Part shown: in pieces, positions 26,135 to 32,730 of the stretch
How positions within the stretch are numbered: position 1 is the first letter of the stretch
Layout of the letters: each line of letters begins with the position of its first letter
Assembly (NCBI GenBank): GCA_947311635.1
Contig: CAMZLD010000120.1
Location: forward strand, 1-41,160
DNA: 41,160 nt
Source: an uncultured Flavobacteriaceae bacterium
GTDB taxonomy: Bacteria; Bacteroidota; Bacteroidia; Flavobacteriales; Flavobacteriaceae
Reading direction: 5' to 3'
Translations under genes and position numbers: made by a program
The notes under the pieces: model-generated
The model's input: only the letters and a program-made list of their open reading frames with translations
Databases searched by the model: none
Told to the model about the DNA's origin: nothing

Positions 26135-27075
26135 AAGCATTACGTATCGTATTTATGGGCACACCAGATTTTGCTGTGGCAACACTGGCTGCATTATTAA
26201 AAACAAAGCATCAGGTTGTTGGGGTAATAACAGCGCCAGACAAACCAGCAGGAAGAGGACGGAAAATACAACAATCTGCCGTTAAAAAATTTGCTTTAGA
26301 GCATGGGTTAAACATTTTACAGCCCACAAATTTAAAAAACGAACAATTTTTAAAACAACTAAAATCATTACAAGCCAACTTACAAATTGTGGCAGCTTTT
26401 AGAATGCTTCCAACGAGCGTTTGGAAAATGCCAACCTACGGAACTTTTAATTTGCATGCATCATTGTTACCAGACTACAGAGGTGCAGCTCCAATTCATT
26501 GGGCAATAATTAATGGCGAAAAGAAAACAGGTGTAACTACTTTTTTTATAGATGAAAAAATTGATACAGGAGAAGTTATACTACAAAAGAAAATTAAAAT
26601 CTCAAAAACAACTACTGTAGGAGAGCTACATGATGCTTTAATGATTATTGGTAGTAAATTAGTTGTTAAAACAACACATTTAATTGCTAAAGGTAAAGTA
26701 AGTACAATAAAACAACCCAATAGTAGTACAAAAAAAGCACCCAAATTATTTTCTGAAAACTGTAAAATAGACTGGAATGTTTCTAGAAAAAATATTTACA
26801 ATAAAATTAGAGGTTTAAACCCCTTTCCTACTGCTTGGACAAACTTGCATCAAAAAGGAACAATTACTAGTCTTAAAATTTATGATGTTGAAAAAATTAA
26901 AGAGCAGCATAATTTTTCATTTGGAAGTATCATAACAACAAAAAATGAAATTAGAATTGCAGTTAAAAAAGGGTTTATTAACATTAAGACCTTAAAACTA
27001 TCTGGAAAGCGTAAAATGGATGCTAAAAGCTTACTCAATGGCTTTGTATTTGATAAAGATGCGTATTTACTTTAA
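26131..27075 (+). CDS. fmt: Methionyl-tRNA formyltransferase
   Basis: 314 residues. It formylates Met-tRNAfMet using 10-formyl-THF for initiation. RIVFMGTPDFAVATL is the family N terminus. The catalytic segment FNLHASLLPDYRGAAP carries the Asn and His, and IDTGEV carries the catalytic Asp. The C-terminal tRNA-binding barrel has LNPFPTAW. Length is normal. The ATG overlaps the recQ stop (ATGA), so it is expressed as the last gene of the ATPase-recQ-fmt operon. No def gene is adjacent. Confidence 0.95.
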   Translation: MKALRIVFMGTPDFAVATLAALLKTKHQVVGVITAPDKPAGRGRKIQQSAVKKFALEHGLNILQPTNLKNEQFLKQLKSLQANLQIVAAFRMLPTSVWKMPTYGTFNLHASLLPDYRGAAPIHWAIINGEKKTGVTTFFIDEKIDTGEVILQKKIKISKTTTVGELHDALMIIGSKLVVKTTHLIAKGKVSTIKQPNSSTKKAPKLFSENCKIDWNVSRKNIYNKIRGLNPFPTAWTNLHQKGTITSLKIYDVEKIKEQHNFSFGSIITTKNEIRIAVKKGFINIKTLKLSGKRKMDAKSLLNGFVFDKDAYLL

Positions 27076-27079
27076 GCCT

Positions 27080-27154
27080 TTATTAACAAGGTTTAACAAA
27101 GATAGACACCATATATCCCCAGGTTATTAACAATTTAGGGGTATTTATTAACAA
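27080..27154 (+). repeat. Three TTATTAACAA repeats upstream of HU
   Basis: Perfect TTATTAACAA copies at 27080-27089, 27124-27133 and 27145-27154, plus a partial TTTAACAA at 27092-27099, fill the fmt-HU gap. The last two are 21 bp apart (two helical turns). Each differs from the DnaA-box consensus TTATnCACA at one position. Function unknown. Confidence 0.6.
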
Positions 27155-27179
27155 AATACTGTTTTTTTTAGGGTAAAAC

Positions 27180-27209
27180 TTGCGTAAACCCTTATTACTG
27201 CTATATTTG
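27180..27209 (+). promoter_or_regulatory. Promoter of the HU gene
   Basis: The -7 box TATATTTG (27202-27209) and a TTG at 27180-27182 are separated by 19 bp, the normal -33/-7 spacing in Bacteroidota. A dyad AGGGT-N13-ACCCT overlaps the -33 region. The leader to the ATG at 27260 is about 45 nt. Confidence 0.6.
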
Positions 27210-27259
27210 TTGTGCTATTAATAGCGAATTATGTTTAACCTTAATAATTAATTAAAATT

Positions 27260-27532
27260 ATGAACAAGTCAGAATTAATCGACGCAATGGCTGCAGATGC
27301 AGGAATTTCAAAAGTAGCTGCTAAAGCTGCGTTAGAATCTTTAACTGATAATGTAACAAAAACTCTTAAAAAAGGAGGAAAAGTTGCATTAGTAGGATGG
27401 GGAACTTGGTCTGTATCTAGAAGAGCAGCAAGAAATGGTAGAAACCCACAAACAGGTGCTACAATCAAAATTAAAGCAAAAAATGTTGTGAAATTTAAAT
27501 CAGGAGCTGGCTTTTCTAAAGCAGTAAACTAA
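27260..27532 (+). CDS. hup: HU-family nucleoid DNA-binding protein
   Basis: 90 residues, exactly HU size. MNKSELIDAMAADAGISKVAAKAALES forms the dimerising helices. KVALVGWGTWSVSRRAARNGRNPQTG is the beta-arm with the conserved RxxRNP(Q)TG tip whose proline intercalates into DNA. KAKNVVKFKSGAGFSKAVN closes the fold. It is a dimeric DNA-bending protein, probably abundant: it has a good promoter and a strong terminator as a monocistronic unit. The codons are the best-adapted looking in the window (GGA, GCA, AAA). Confidence 0.96.
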   Translation: MNKSELIDAMAADAGISKVAAKAALESLTDNVTKTLKKGGKVALVGWGTWSVSRRAARNGRNPQTGATIKIKAKNVVKFKSGAGFSKAVN

Positions 27533-27552
27533 TTTAAAACAACAATCGTTTT

Positions 27553-27583
27553 AAAACTTCCTTTTTAAAGGAAGTTTTTTTTT
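27553..27583 (+). terminator. Rho-independent terminator of HU
   Basis: 12-bp arms AAAACTTCCTTT / AAAGGAAGTTTT with a 2-nt loop and a run of T, 20 nt after the HU stop. Confidence 0.88.
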
Positions 27584-27622
27584 GTGCCATAAATTATTAT
27601 ATTTACAATATAAAGCAAAATC

Positions 27623-28183
27623 ATGGTAAGTTTAAATCCACATAAAGGGAGGTTATTGGTTGCAGAACCATCTATTTTAAATGACCAATCATTTAATAGA
27701 TCTATCATTTTTATAACTAAAAACGATACCGATGAAGGCACCATTGGCTTTATCGTTAACAAACCAACTAATTTTGTATTAAGTGACCTCTTACCAGATA
27801 TAGATTGTGACTTTAAGGTATATACTGGTGGTCCTGTATCTTCAGAAAACCTTTACTTTATCCATAAAATACCACATTTAATACCAAATAGCATTGAAGT
27901 TTCTAAAGGTATTTACTGGGCAGGTGATTTTGAAATGATTGTATCGCTATTGAATGAAAAAAAAATAAACCAAGATGATATTCGTTTTTTTCTTGGATAT
28001 TCTGGTTGGGAAGAAAATCAATTAAAAGATGAGTTAGATATTGATTCTTGGGTTGTTGTAGAAAACAATTATGCCAATATCTTAAATATGGATGCTTCAG
28101 AAGCTTGGAAAAAACAACTTATTGAATTTGGTGGAAAATATCAAATTTGGGCAAATGCCCCAAAAAACCCAAGCTTAAATTAA
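27623..28183 (+). CDS. yqgE: YqgE/AlgH family protein
   Basis: 186 residues. KGRLLVAEPSILNDQSFNRSIIFIT followed by TIGFIVNKPT, YTGGPVSSENLYFIH, GIYWAGDFE and RFFLGYSGWEENQL are the hallmark motifs of the UPF0301/AlgH family. Expected to be cytoplasmic. In Pseudomonas the family has been linked to regulation, but the molecular role is unsettled. In many bacteria it neighbours yqgF, which is absent here. The 3' end overlaps the convergent aminotransferase gene by 4 bp. Confidence 0.92.
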   Translation: MVSLNPHKGRLLVAEPSILNDQSFNRSIIFITKNDTDEGTIGFIVNKPTNFVLSDLLPDIDCDFKVYTGGPVSSENLYFIHKIPHLIPNSIEVSKGIYWAGDFEMIVSLLNEKKINQDDIRFFLGYSGWEENQLKDELDIDSWVVVENNYANILNMDASEAWKKQLIEFGGKYQIWANAPKNPSLN

Positions 28184-29001
28184 AACACCTCTTTCATTAA
28201 TTCTTTTAATGCCAAAGAAGTTTCATTCGAAAATTTTTTCTTTTTATACTGAGTTACTGGCTGTATACCTTGTATGGTGTTTGTAATAAAAATTTCGTCT
28301 GCTTTTTGAATTTCAAAAGGTGATATTTGTGTTTCTTCTATTGTAAACACATCACTCTCAGTAATACTTTCTATTATTTTTTTACGGTAAATACCATTAA
28401 TGCAACCTTCTTCTAGCGCAGGTGTTATGATATGATTTTTTTTAATAAGAAAAATATTTCCGTTAAGTACTTCTGCAACGTGTTTATGATGATTTAACAA
28501 AATACAATTATCAAATCCGTTTTCTGAAGCAAAAACGCTTCCTAAAACATTTATTATTCTATTGGTCGTTTTAATTGTTGATAGTAAGTTAGCTTGTATA
28601 TAAAAATCTTTGTAGAGATCTAATACATAGGGCACAGTGATGTTTATTTTTAAAGGTACGGCTTCAATAATAAAATCAATATCGTTTGTCAATGGCGAAA
28701 AAAAGCCTCCGTCTTTTCTGTAAACCGTAAGACGCACTCTAGCTATTTTATCAATATTATTGGCCTTTATAGTTTTTTTGATTTCATTTTCAAAAAATTC
28801 CAAATTAAAATCCATGGGTACTTCCATTCTTAAAAGATGCATAGATGCCATTAATCTAAAATAATGGTCTTCTAAAAATTGAATGTTGCTATCTATTACT
28901 TTTAAGGTTTCAAAAACGGCATCGCCATATCTAAATGCTCTATTGTCTTTGGTAATAAGTATCTCTGATGAAGCACATATTGCGCCATTAAAATTAATCA
29001 T
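28180..29001 (-). CDS. Class IV aminotransferase-fold PLP enzyme (PabC/D-AAT/BCAT-like)
   Basis: 273 residues, fold type IV. FRYGDAVFETLK is the family N-terminal motif. The PLP lysine lies in LLSTIKTTNRIINVL, and LEEGCINGIYRKKI and ADEIFITNTIQGIQPV bind cofactor and substrate. Length fits 4-amino-4-deoxychorismate lyase (folate synthesis) and D-amino-acid aminotransferase equally. The YGDAVFETLK wording is nearer to PabC as I remember it, but no pab or fol genes adjoin. Its -7 box lies within the terminator hairpin of the gene upstream. Confidence 0.82.
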   Translation of the reverse strand: MINFNGAICASSEILITKDNRAFRYGDAVFETLKVIDSNIQFLEDHYFRLMASMHLLRMEVPMDFNLEFFENEIKKTIKANNIDKIARVRLTVYRKDGGFFSPLTNDIDFIIEAVPLKINITVPYVLDLYKDFYIQANLLSTIKTTNRIINVLGSVFASENGFDNCILLNHHKHVAEVLNGNIFLIKKNHIITPALEEGCINGIYRKKIIESITESDVFTIEETQISPFEIQKADEIFITNTIQGIQPVTQYKKKKFSNETSLALKELMKEVF

Positions 29002-29018
29002 AGTGGAAATTTAGAAAC

Positions 29019-29026
29019 CAAAATTA
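29019..29026 (-). promoter_or_regulatory. -7 box of the class IV aminotransferase gene, inside a hairpin
   Basis: TAATTTTG on the minus strand, 17 nt before the ATG at 29001. It overlaps the left arm of the 29021-29069 inverted repeat. Confidence 0.4.
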
Positions 29027-29069
29027 CACAAAAAAACCTTGATAATTTCAAGGTTTTTTTGTGTAATTT
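29021..29069 (-). terminator. Long perfect hairpin after the SRPBCC gene
   Basis: 22-bp perfect arms (29021-29042 and 29048-29069) with a 5-nt loop, GC core ACCTTGA / TCAAGGT flanked by A and T runs. It works as a terminator for the minus-strand SRPBCC gene, whose stop is 6 nt away. Confidence 0.8.
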
Positions 29070-29074
29070 TAACG

Positions 29075-29461
29075 TTAAGCGCCAATAGTTTTTTTAAGCA
29101 ATGCTATTTGATTTTCCCAAAACATTTTTGATTCTTCTACCTCATCTTCATCATCTGCAAAATCAGTAACGATAAGAGAAACATCATTGGTTAATTCATC
29201 TACTTGAATTTTAAATTCAAAATAGCTTTTAGCGTCATCATCTTCTTCCCATTTAAATTTTATTCGTTCGTTTGCTTTTTTGGTTAATACTTTTGCTGTT
29301 TCTTCAGAACCATCCCAAATAAAAGTATAATTTACACCTCTAGAATTTACATTATCTGCAAACCATTCTGATAAGCCAGAAGGTGTTGCAAAATATTGGT
29401 ATAACATATGTGGAGAAGCATGGATGGGAAATTCTATTTCGAATTTTATTTTTTCACTCAT
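29075..29461 (-). CDS. START/SRPBCC (AHSA1-like) domain protein
   Basis: 128 residues from ATG 29461 (MSEKIKFEIEFPIHASPHMLYQYFATPSGLSEWFAD). A TTG seven codons upstream was rejected. The helix-grip pattern is present: the hydrophobic-pocket start with LSEWFADNV, then strands YTFIWDGSEETAKVL, RIKFKWEEDD and VSLIVTDFADD, ending in a long C-terminal helix (SKMFWENQIALLKKTIG). The acidic loop EEDDDAK is marked. Such proteins bind small hydrophobic ligands or act as co-chaperone-like modules. No partner is evident. Monocistronic. Confidence 0.85.
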   Translation of the reverse strand: MSEKIKFEIEFPIHASPHMLYQYFATPSGLSEWFADNVNSRGVNYTFIWDGSEETAKVLTKKANERIKFKWEEDDDAKSYFEFKIQVDELTNDVSLIVTDFADDEDEVEESKMFWENQIALLKKTIGA

Positions 29462-29525
29462 TTTTTTATATTGAATGGACAATATATAGATTTATTTTTT
29501 TAAAAAAAAATAAATAATAAACTTG

Positions 29526-29553
29526 TTGAACAGGTTTTAAACTTCTATATTTG
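29526..29553 (+). promoter_or_regulatory. Promoter of tRNA-Met
   Basis: The -7 box TATATTTG (29546-29553) is preceded by TTG at 29526-29528 (and 29523-29525), 17-20 bp upstream. It lies 12 nt before the mature tRNA. Confidence 0.6.
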
Positions 29554-29565
29554 CCACCTTAAAAC

Positions 29566-29639
29566 GGCGAGGTAGCTCAGTTGGTTAGAGCGTCGGATTC
29601 ATAACCCGGAGGTCAGGAGTTCAAATCTCCTTCTCGCTA
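29566..29639 (+). tRNA. tRNA-Met (CAU), elongator type
   Basis: 74 nt with complete cloverleaf. Acceptor GGCGAGG pairs with TCTCGCT (two G-U pairs). The D-arm is GCTC/GAGC. The anticodon loop TTCATAA carries CAU, with the A31-C39 mismatch I recall from flavobacterial elongator Met tRNA. The T-stem is AGGAG/CTCCT with TTCAAAT. CCA is not encoded. It lacks the initiator features (unpaired C1-A72 and three G-C pairs in the anticodon stem). A lysidine-modified Ile-CAU tRNA is the alternative. Confidence 0.88.
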
Positions 29640-29642
29640 CAA

Positions 29643-29672
29643 AAAAGACAGCTTTTTTAAAAGCTGTCTTTT
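29643..29672. terminator. Bidirectional terminator between tRNA-Met and GNAT gene
   Basis: Perfect 14-bp arms AAAAGACAGCTTTT / AAAAGCTGTCTTTT with a 2-nt loop, flanked by A on the left and T on the right. It serves tRNA-Met (+) and the converging acetyltransferase gene (-), whose stop codon touches the hairpin. Confidence 0.85.
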
Positions 29673-30115
29673 TATTTTATAATTTCCTTATACATAAGGT
29701 AATGCAATCCTATTGAAGGTATATTAAACTTTGTTGTAGTTTTAATAAAGCCCAATTTTTCATAAAAAGTTACCGCAACAACTCTTGCATTGCACCAAAT
29801 AATTTCAACTCCACTATTTTTTAAAGTAGCAAAAACAGCGCAAATTAATTGTTGACCAACGCCTTTTTGCTGAAAACTTGTTGCTATTGCCATGCCTCTT
29901 AATTGGTATTGTTTATAAAAAGAAAAAGCTTGCTGGTTTTTTTTCATTAAACTAACAACACCAATAATAGTATTGTCATAATAGGCACCTAAATGAATTG
30001 TTGTCTTTTCAAAATCTCCGTCAAAAACAAATGGTTTTGTACTATTTTTACGCAATATTTTTTCACGAAGTGTATAGGTTTGCTGTGGAGTTATATGTTG
30101 GATGTTGATTTTCAT
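29672..30115 (-). CDS. GNAT-family N-acetyltransferase
   Basis: 147 residues. The strand 4/helix 3 acetyl-CoA site reads LRGMAIATSFQQKGVGQQLI (motif A with Q-x-x-G-x-G/A), and VTFYEKLGFIKT is the conserved C-terminal motif B. The N terminus (TYTLREKILRKN then DGDFEKTTIHLGAYYDN) matches the small ElaA/YjcF-like branch, where an Arg near the start contacts substrate. The acceptor substrate is unknown. It is monocistronic, placed between two tRNA genes on the opposite strand. Confidence 0.87.
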   Translation of the reverse strand: MKINIQHITPQQTYTLREKILRKNSTKPFVFDGDFEKTTIHLGAYYDNTIIGVVSLMKKNQQAFSFYKQYQLRGMAIATSFQQKGVGQQLICAVFATLKNSGVEIIWCNARVVAVTFYEKLGFIKTTTKFNIPSIGLHYLMYKEIIK

Positions 30116-30176
30116 TTTGGTAATACAAACTGTATTAAGGGGTTATAAAATTTATAAAATTAAGGTAAATAAATAC

Positions 30177-30206
30177 TTGTAAGGTTCTTAATAGATTGTA
30201 TATTTG
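30177..30206 (+). promoter_or_regulatory. Promoter of tRNA-Gly
   Basis: The -7 box TATATTTG (30199-30206) with TTG at 30177-30179, 19-bp spacer, 12 nt before the mature tRNA. This is the same layout as the tRNA-Met promoter. Confidence 0.65.
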
Positions 30207-30218
30207 TAGCACTTTTAG

Positions 30219-30291
30219 GCGAAAGTAGCTCAGTTGGTAGAGCGTCAGCCTTCCAAGCTGAATGTCGCCAGTTCGAACCTGGTCTTTCGCT
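30219..30291 (+). tRNA. tRNA-Gly (UCC)
   Basis: 73 nt. Acceptor GCGAAAG pairs perfectly with CTTTCGC, discriminator T. D-arm GCTC/GAGC. Anticodon stem TCAGC/GCTGA with loop CTTCCAA, anticodon UCC (reads GGA/GGG). T-loop GTTCGAA. CCA is not encoded. Confidence 0.95.
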
Positions 30292-30295
30292 CTAT

Positions 30296-30326
30296 AACCT
30301 CATCATTTTATGGTGAGGTTTTTTAT
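30296..30326. terminator. Terminator between tRNA-Gly and rhomboid gene
   Basis: 11-bp arms AACCTCATCAT / ATGGTGAGGTT (one G-T pair) around TTT, followed by T-rich sequence. It begins 5 nt after the tRNA and ends next to the converging rhomboid stop codon. Confidence 0.8.
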
Positions 30327-30327
30327 T

Positions 30328-30984
30328 TTACAAGCGTAATTTTTTTTCAAAAAAAAGTAATAATACAATGGGAATTCCTAAAAGAAGCGTCATCATTTTA
30401 TTTTCTGAAAATATGGAAGGGTACAACAACAAAGTCAAAGCAAAACCACCAATAGTACCTCCTAAATGTGCCGCATGACCAATATTACCCAATTGCTTTT
30501 TCATACCGTAAATGGTGTATAATAAATATCCTATTCCAAAAACATAAGCTGGCAAAGGTATGGGTAAAGGAAACATAATCAATGTCATTTCTGGTCGTAA
30601 CATAATGGCGGCATATATAACGCCTGCAACTGCTCCAGATGCTCCTACTGCTGAGTAAGCATGGTTATTTTTATGGTAATTTAATGTGAAAAGGCTTCCG
30701 AAGAGTAAACTTCCGAAGTAAATAATTAAAAATTTAGAAACTCCTATATGAGCAATAACTACAGGCCCAAACATATATAATACATACATATTTAGCCCTA
30801 AATGCATATAATCTACATGTAAAAATCCAGAAGATAACATTCTAATTTGCTGACCTGCTTTGATGGGACCTATTTGAAATTTGTATTTTTCAAAAAAATA
30901 ACGATCATTAAATCCTTGTAATGAAAACAAAACATTTGCAATGATAATGATGTAAACAATATTCTGTAATATCATATTTAGCAT
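30328..30984 (-). CDS. Rhomboid-family intramembrane serine protease
   Basis: 218 residues, six predicted TM helices. Catalytic S116 sits in GASGAVAG and its partner H173 in HAAHLGG. HVDYMHLGLNMYVLY is the conserved HxxxN oxyanion region of TM2. Ends in a short basic tail. It cleaves TM substrates inside the membrane; the substrate is unknown. The start may be ATG 30984 (MLNMILQ) or ATG 30975 (MILQ). The first lies only 5 bp from the ATG of the divergent acyltransferase gene. Its -7 box is inside that gene's first codons. Confidence 0.92.
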   Translation of the reverse strand: MLNMILQNIVYIIIIANVLFSLQGFNDRYFFEKYKFQIGPIKAGQQIRMLSSGFLHVDYMHLGLNMYVLYMFGPVVIAHIGVSKFLIIYFGSLLFGSLFTLNYHKNNHAYSAVGASGAVAGVIYAAIMLRPEMTLIMFPLPIPLPAYVFGIGYLLYTIYGMKKQLGNIGHAAHLGGTIGGFALTLLLYPSIFSENKMMTLLLGIPIVLLLFFEKKLRL

Positions 30985-30989
30985 ATTTT

Positions 30990-31910
30990 ATGTTCAAAGA
31001 TAAAATTATATACGATATTTGCAGTCATCTTATGCAGTTATTAATTTACATTCTCGTTTACCCGTTACTTTGGCTTATCTCTAAACTGCCTTTTAAAATT
31101 TTTTATTGGCTTTCTGATGCTGTTTATGTGTTGGTATATCATATTATTGGATATCGTAAAAAGGTAGTTCGAGAAAATTTGCGCAGGGTATTTCAAAGTA
31201 AAAGTGATGGTGAATTAAAAAACATTGAAAAAAAATTCTATAAACATATGTGTGATATGTTTTTAGAAATGATAAAGTCAATCTCTATTTCTGAAGATGA
31301 AATGAAAAAACGATTTACTTTTACTAATGTTGATGATTTATTAAAAATACAGCAGCAAAATAAAAGTGTTATTTTAATGTGCGCACATTATGCTAGTTGG
31401 GAATGGATGAATATTTTAGAAAAATATGTTGATTACAAAGGGTTTGGTGTGTATCAACTTATTGGCAATAAGTATTTTGATAAACTTGTTAGATCTATTA
31501 GAGAAAAATACAATACTACTTTAATTATCACTAAAAAAGCGATTAAAACCATTACAGAGAATCAAAATAAAAACGTACTTGGTCTTTACGCCATGGTTTC
31601 TGATCAATCACCACAACCTCATAAAACACATCATTGGTCGCATTTTTTAGGCACCAAAGTACCTTGCTTTACAGGTGCAGAAATGCTTGCTAAAAAATTA
31701 GACATGGCGGTTGTCTACCTACATGTAGAAAAAGTGAAAAGAGGGCATTATCAAGCTACTTTTAAAATATTAGCTACAACTACTAATGAATTTAAAAACT
31801 ACGAAATTACTGATGCGTTTTTAAAAGAGGTAGAAAAACAAGTGTACGCAGTACCAGAATATTATTTATGGACACATAAGCGTTTTAAACACGCACATTT
31901 AGCCAAATAA
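30990..31910 (+). CDS. LpxL/HtrB-type lysophospholipid acyltransferase
   Basis: 306 residues. An N-terminal membrane helix (LLIYILVYPLLWLISKLPF) anchors it to the inner membrane. The catalytic H-x4-E is H133/E138 in CAHYASWEW. VSDQSPQP and LGTKVPCFTGAEMLAKK are the family's substrate-binding blocks, and PEYYLWTHKRFK is the conserved C-terminal end. LpxL-type enzymes add secondary acyl chains to lipid A; Bacteroidota homologues may alternatively acylate other lipids. Monocistronic, divergent from the rhomboid gene. Confidence 0.9.
   Translation: MFKDKIIYDICSHLMQLLIYILVYPLLWLISKLPFKIFYWLSDAVYVLVYHIIGYRKKVVRENLRRVFQSKSDGELKNIEKKFYKHMCDMFLEMIKSISISEDEMKKRFTFTNVDDLLKIQQQNKSVILMCAHYASWEWMNILEKYVDYKGFGVYQLIGNKYFDKLVRSIREKYNTTLIITKKAIKTITENQNKNVLGLYAMVSDQSPQPHKTHHWSHFLGTKVPCFTGAEMLAKKLDMAVVYLHVEKVKRGHYQATFKILATTTNEFKNYEITDAFLKEVEKQVYAVPEYYLWTHKRFKHAHLAK
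30995..31002 (-). promoter_or_regulatory. -7 box of the rhomboid gene inside the acyltransferase start
   Basis: TATCTTTG on the minus strand, 10 nt before ATG 30984 and 19 nt before ATG 30975. It covers codons 2-5 of the divergent gene. Confidence 0.45.
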
Positions 31911-31915
31911 TGTTC

Positions 31916-32344
31916 TTATTTTTTAATTTTTTGAGGCCAAAGGTAATACCCCGTTACGGCACCAAAGATTAAAAAAATGAGATGCATCCACATTGGTAAA
32001 GGCGTTTGTATATATCTTCCTAAAAGAAAAATGATAAGTGCCATTAATAGTAAAACAACAATACCTGTTAGCTCTGGTATTGTTTTAGCGTCTTTCCCTC
32101 TACAAATAAACAGATGCGCTGCTAAGACACCCCAAACCCAGGTAATTACAAAAAGTTTGTCATGTGCATTGGTATGTATAACACTACTTATAGTATCATG
32201 ATGATTACGATATAAAAAAATATCCCAAATAATAAGAAAAACGGTTATTGCAATGACCACATATTGAGTATAGACAATGGCTTTACTTTTAAAAGCTGCT
32301 GTTACTTTATTTTTAGTTTGTATATTAAATTCTGATAGTTTCAT
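31916..32344 (-). CDS. Four-helix membrane protein, paralogue A, unknown function
   Basis: 142 residues with four predicted TM helices and short loops. After helix 1 comes WDIFLYRNHHDTISSVIH. Helix 2 reads FVITWVWGVLAAHLF. Helix 4 ends GAVTGYYLWP. The order DxxLYxN, DTIS, then WGVLAxHxF is shared with the next gene, so the two are duplicates. Its N terminus has an extra 20 basic/polar residues. It is the last gene of a glmM-led operon (gap 5 nt). I do not recognise a named family. Confidence 0.75.
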   Translation of the reverse strand: MKLSEFNIQTKNKVTAAFKSKAIVYTQYVVIAITVFLIIWDIFLYRNHHDTISSVIHTNAHDKLFVITWVWGVLAAHLFICRGKDAKTIPELTGIVVLLLMALIIFLLGRYIQTPLPMWMHLIFLIFGAVTGYYLWPQKIKK

Positions 32345-32349
32345 CTAGA

Positions 32350-32724
32350 TTAATTTAAAGACCAAAAAAAGTGCCCCATAAACATCCCAAAGAGTAATAA
32401 AACTATTTGTCCGCGTGCTTTAATTCTTTTTCCTAAGACCTTTCCGAAGGTAAAAAAAAGGAGTGCAATAGCTAGAATAAGTGATAAACCAATCAACGAA
32501 TTATCAAATGGAGGGTTTTGGGTTCCTAAAAAAAAATGCCCTGCCAAAACACCCCACAAGTAGGTAATAAAAAAATACGAACGGTACACCCAACCTTTTA
32601 AAATATTGCTAATGGTATCACCTTCGGTTTTATTAAGGTATAAATACATATCGAAAATGATGATAATACCTAGAATACCTATCAAGCCTTTCTCTACAAT
32701 ATGTGCTGTGTCTAGGTAATTCAT
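32350..32724 (-). CDS. Four-helix membrane protein, paralogue B, unknown function
   Basis: 124 residues, four predicted TM helices. IIFDMYLYLNKTEGDTISNIL precedes FFITYLWGVLAGHFF, and the last helix ends FGMFMGHFFWSLN. The GHFF motif therefore occurs twice (helices 2 and 4), in a pattern similar to paralogue A. Membrane histidines of this kind could bind metal or haem, or be structural; nothing here decides. It lies 6 nt behind glmM and 5 nt before paralogue A, so it is co-transcribed with them. Confidence 0.75.
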   Translation of the reverse strand: MNYLDTAHIVEKGLIGILGIIIIFDMYLYLNKTEGDTISNILKGWVYRSYFFITYLWGVLAGHFFLGTQNPPFDNSLIGLSLILAIALLFFTFGKVLGKRIKARGQIVLLLFGMFMGHFFWSLN

Positions 32725-32730
32725 TATGAT

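Noticed and set aside
27080-27154. Replication origin (oriC) from DnaA-box-like repeats
   Set aside because: Each repeat misses the DnaA consensus at a central C, only three or four are present, and no dnaA, dnaN or other origin-linked gene is nearby. Kept only as a regulatory question.
29566-29639. Initiator tRNA-fMet
   Set aside because: Position 1-72 is G-U rather than a C-A mismatch and the anticodon stem lacks three consecutive G-C pairs, so elongator Met (or less likely Ile-CAU) fits better.
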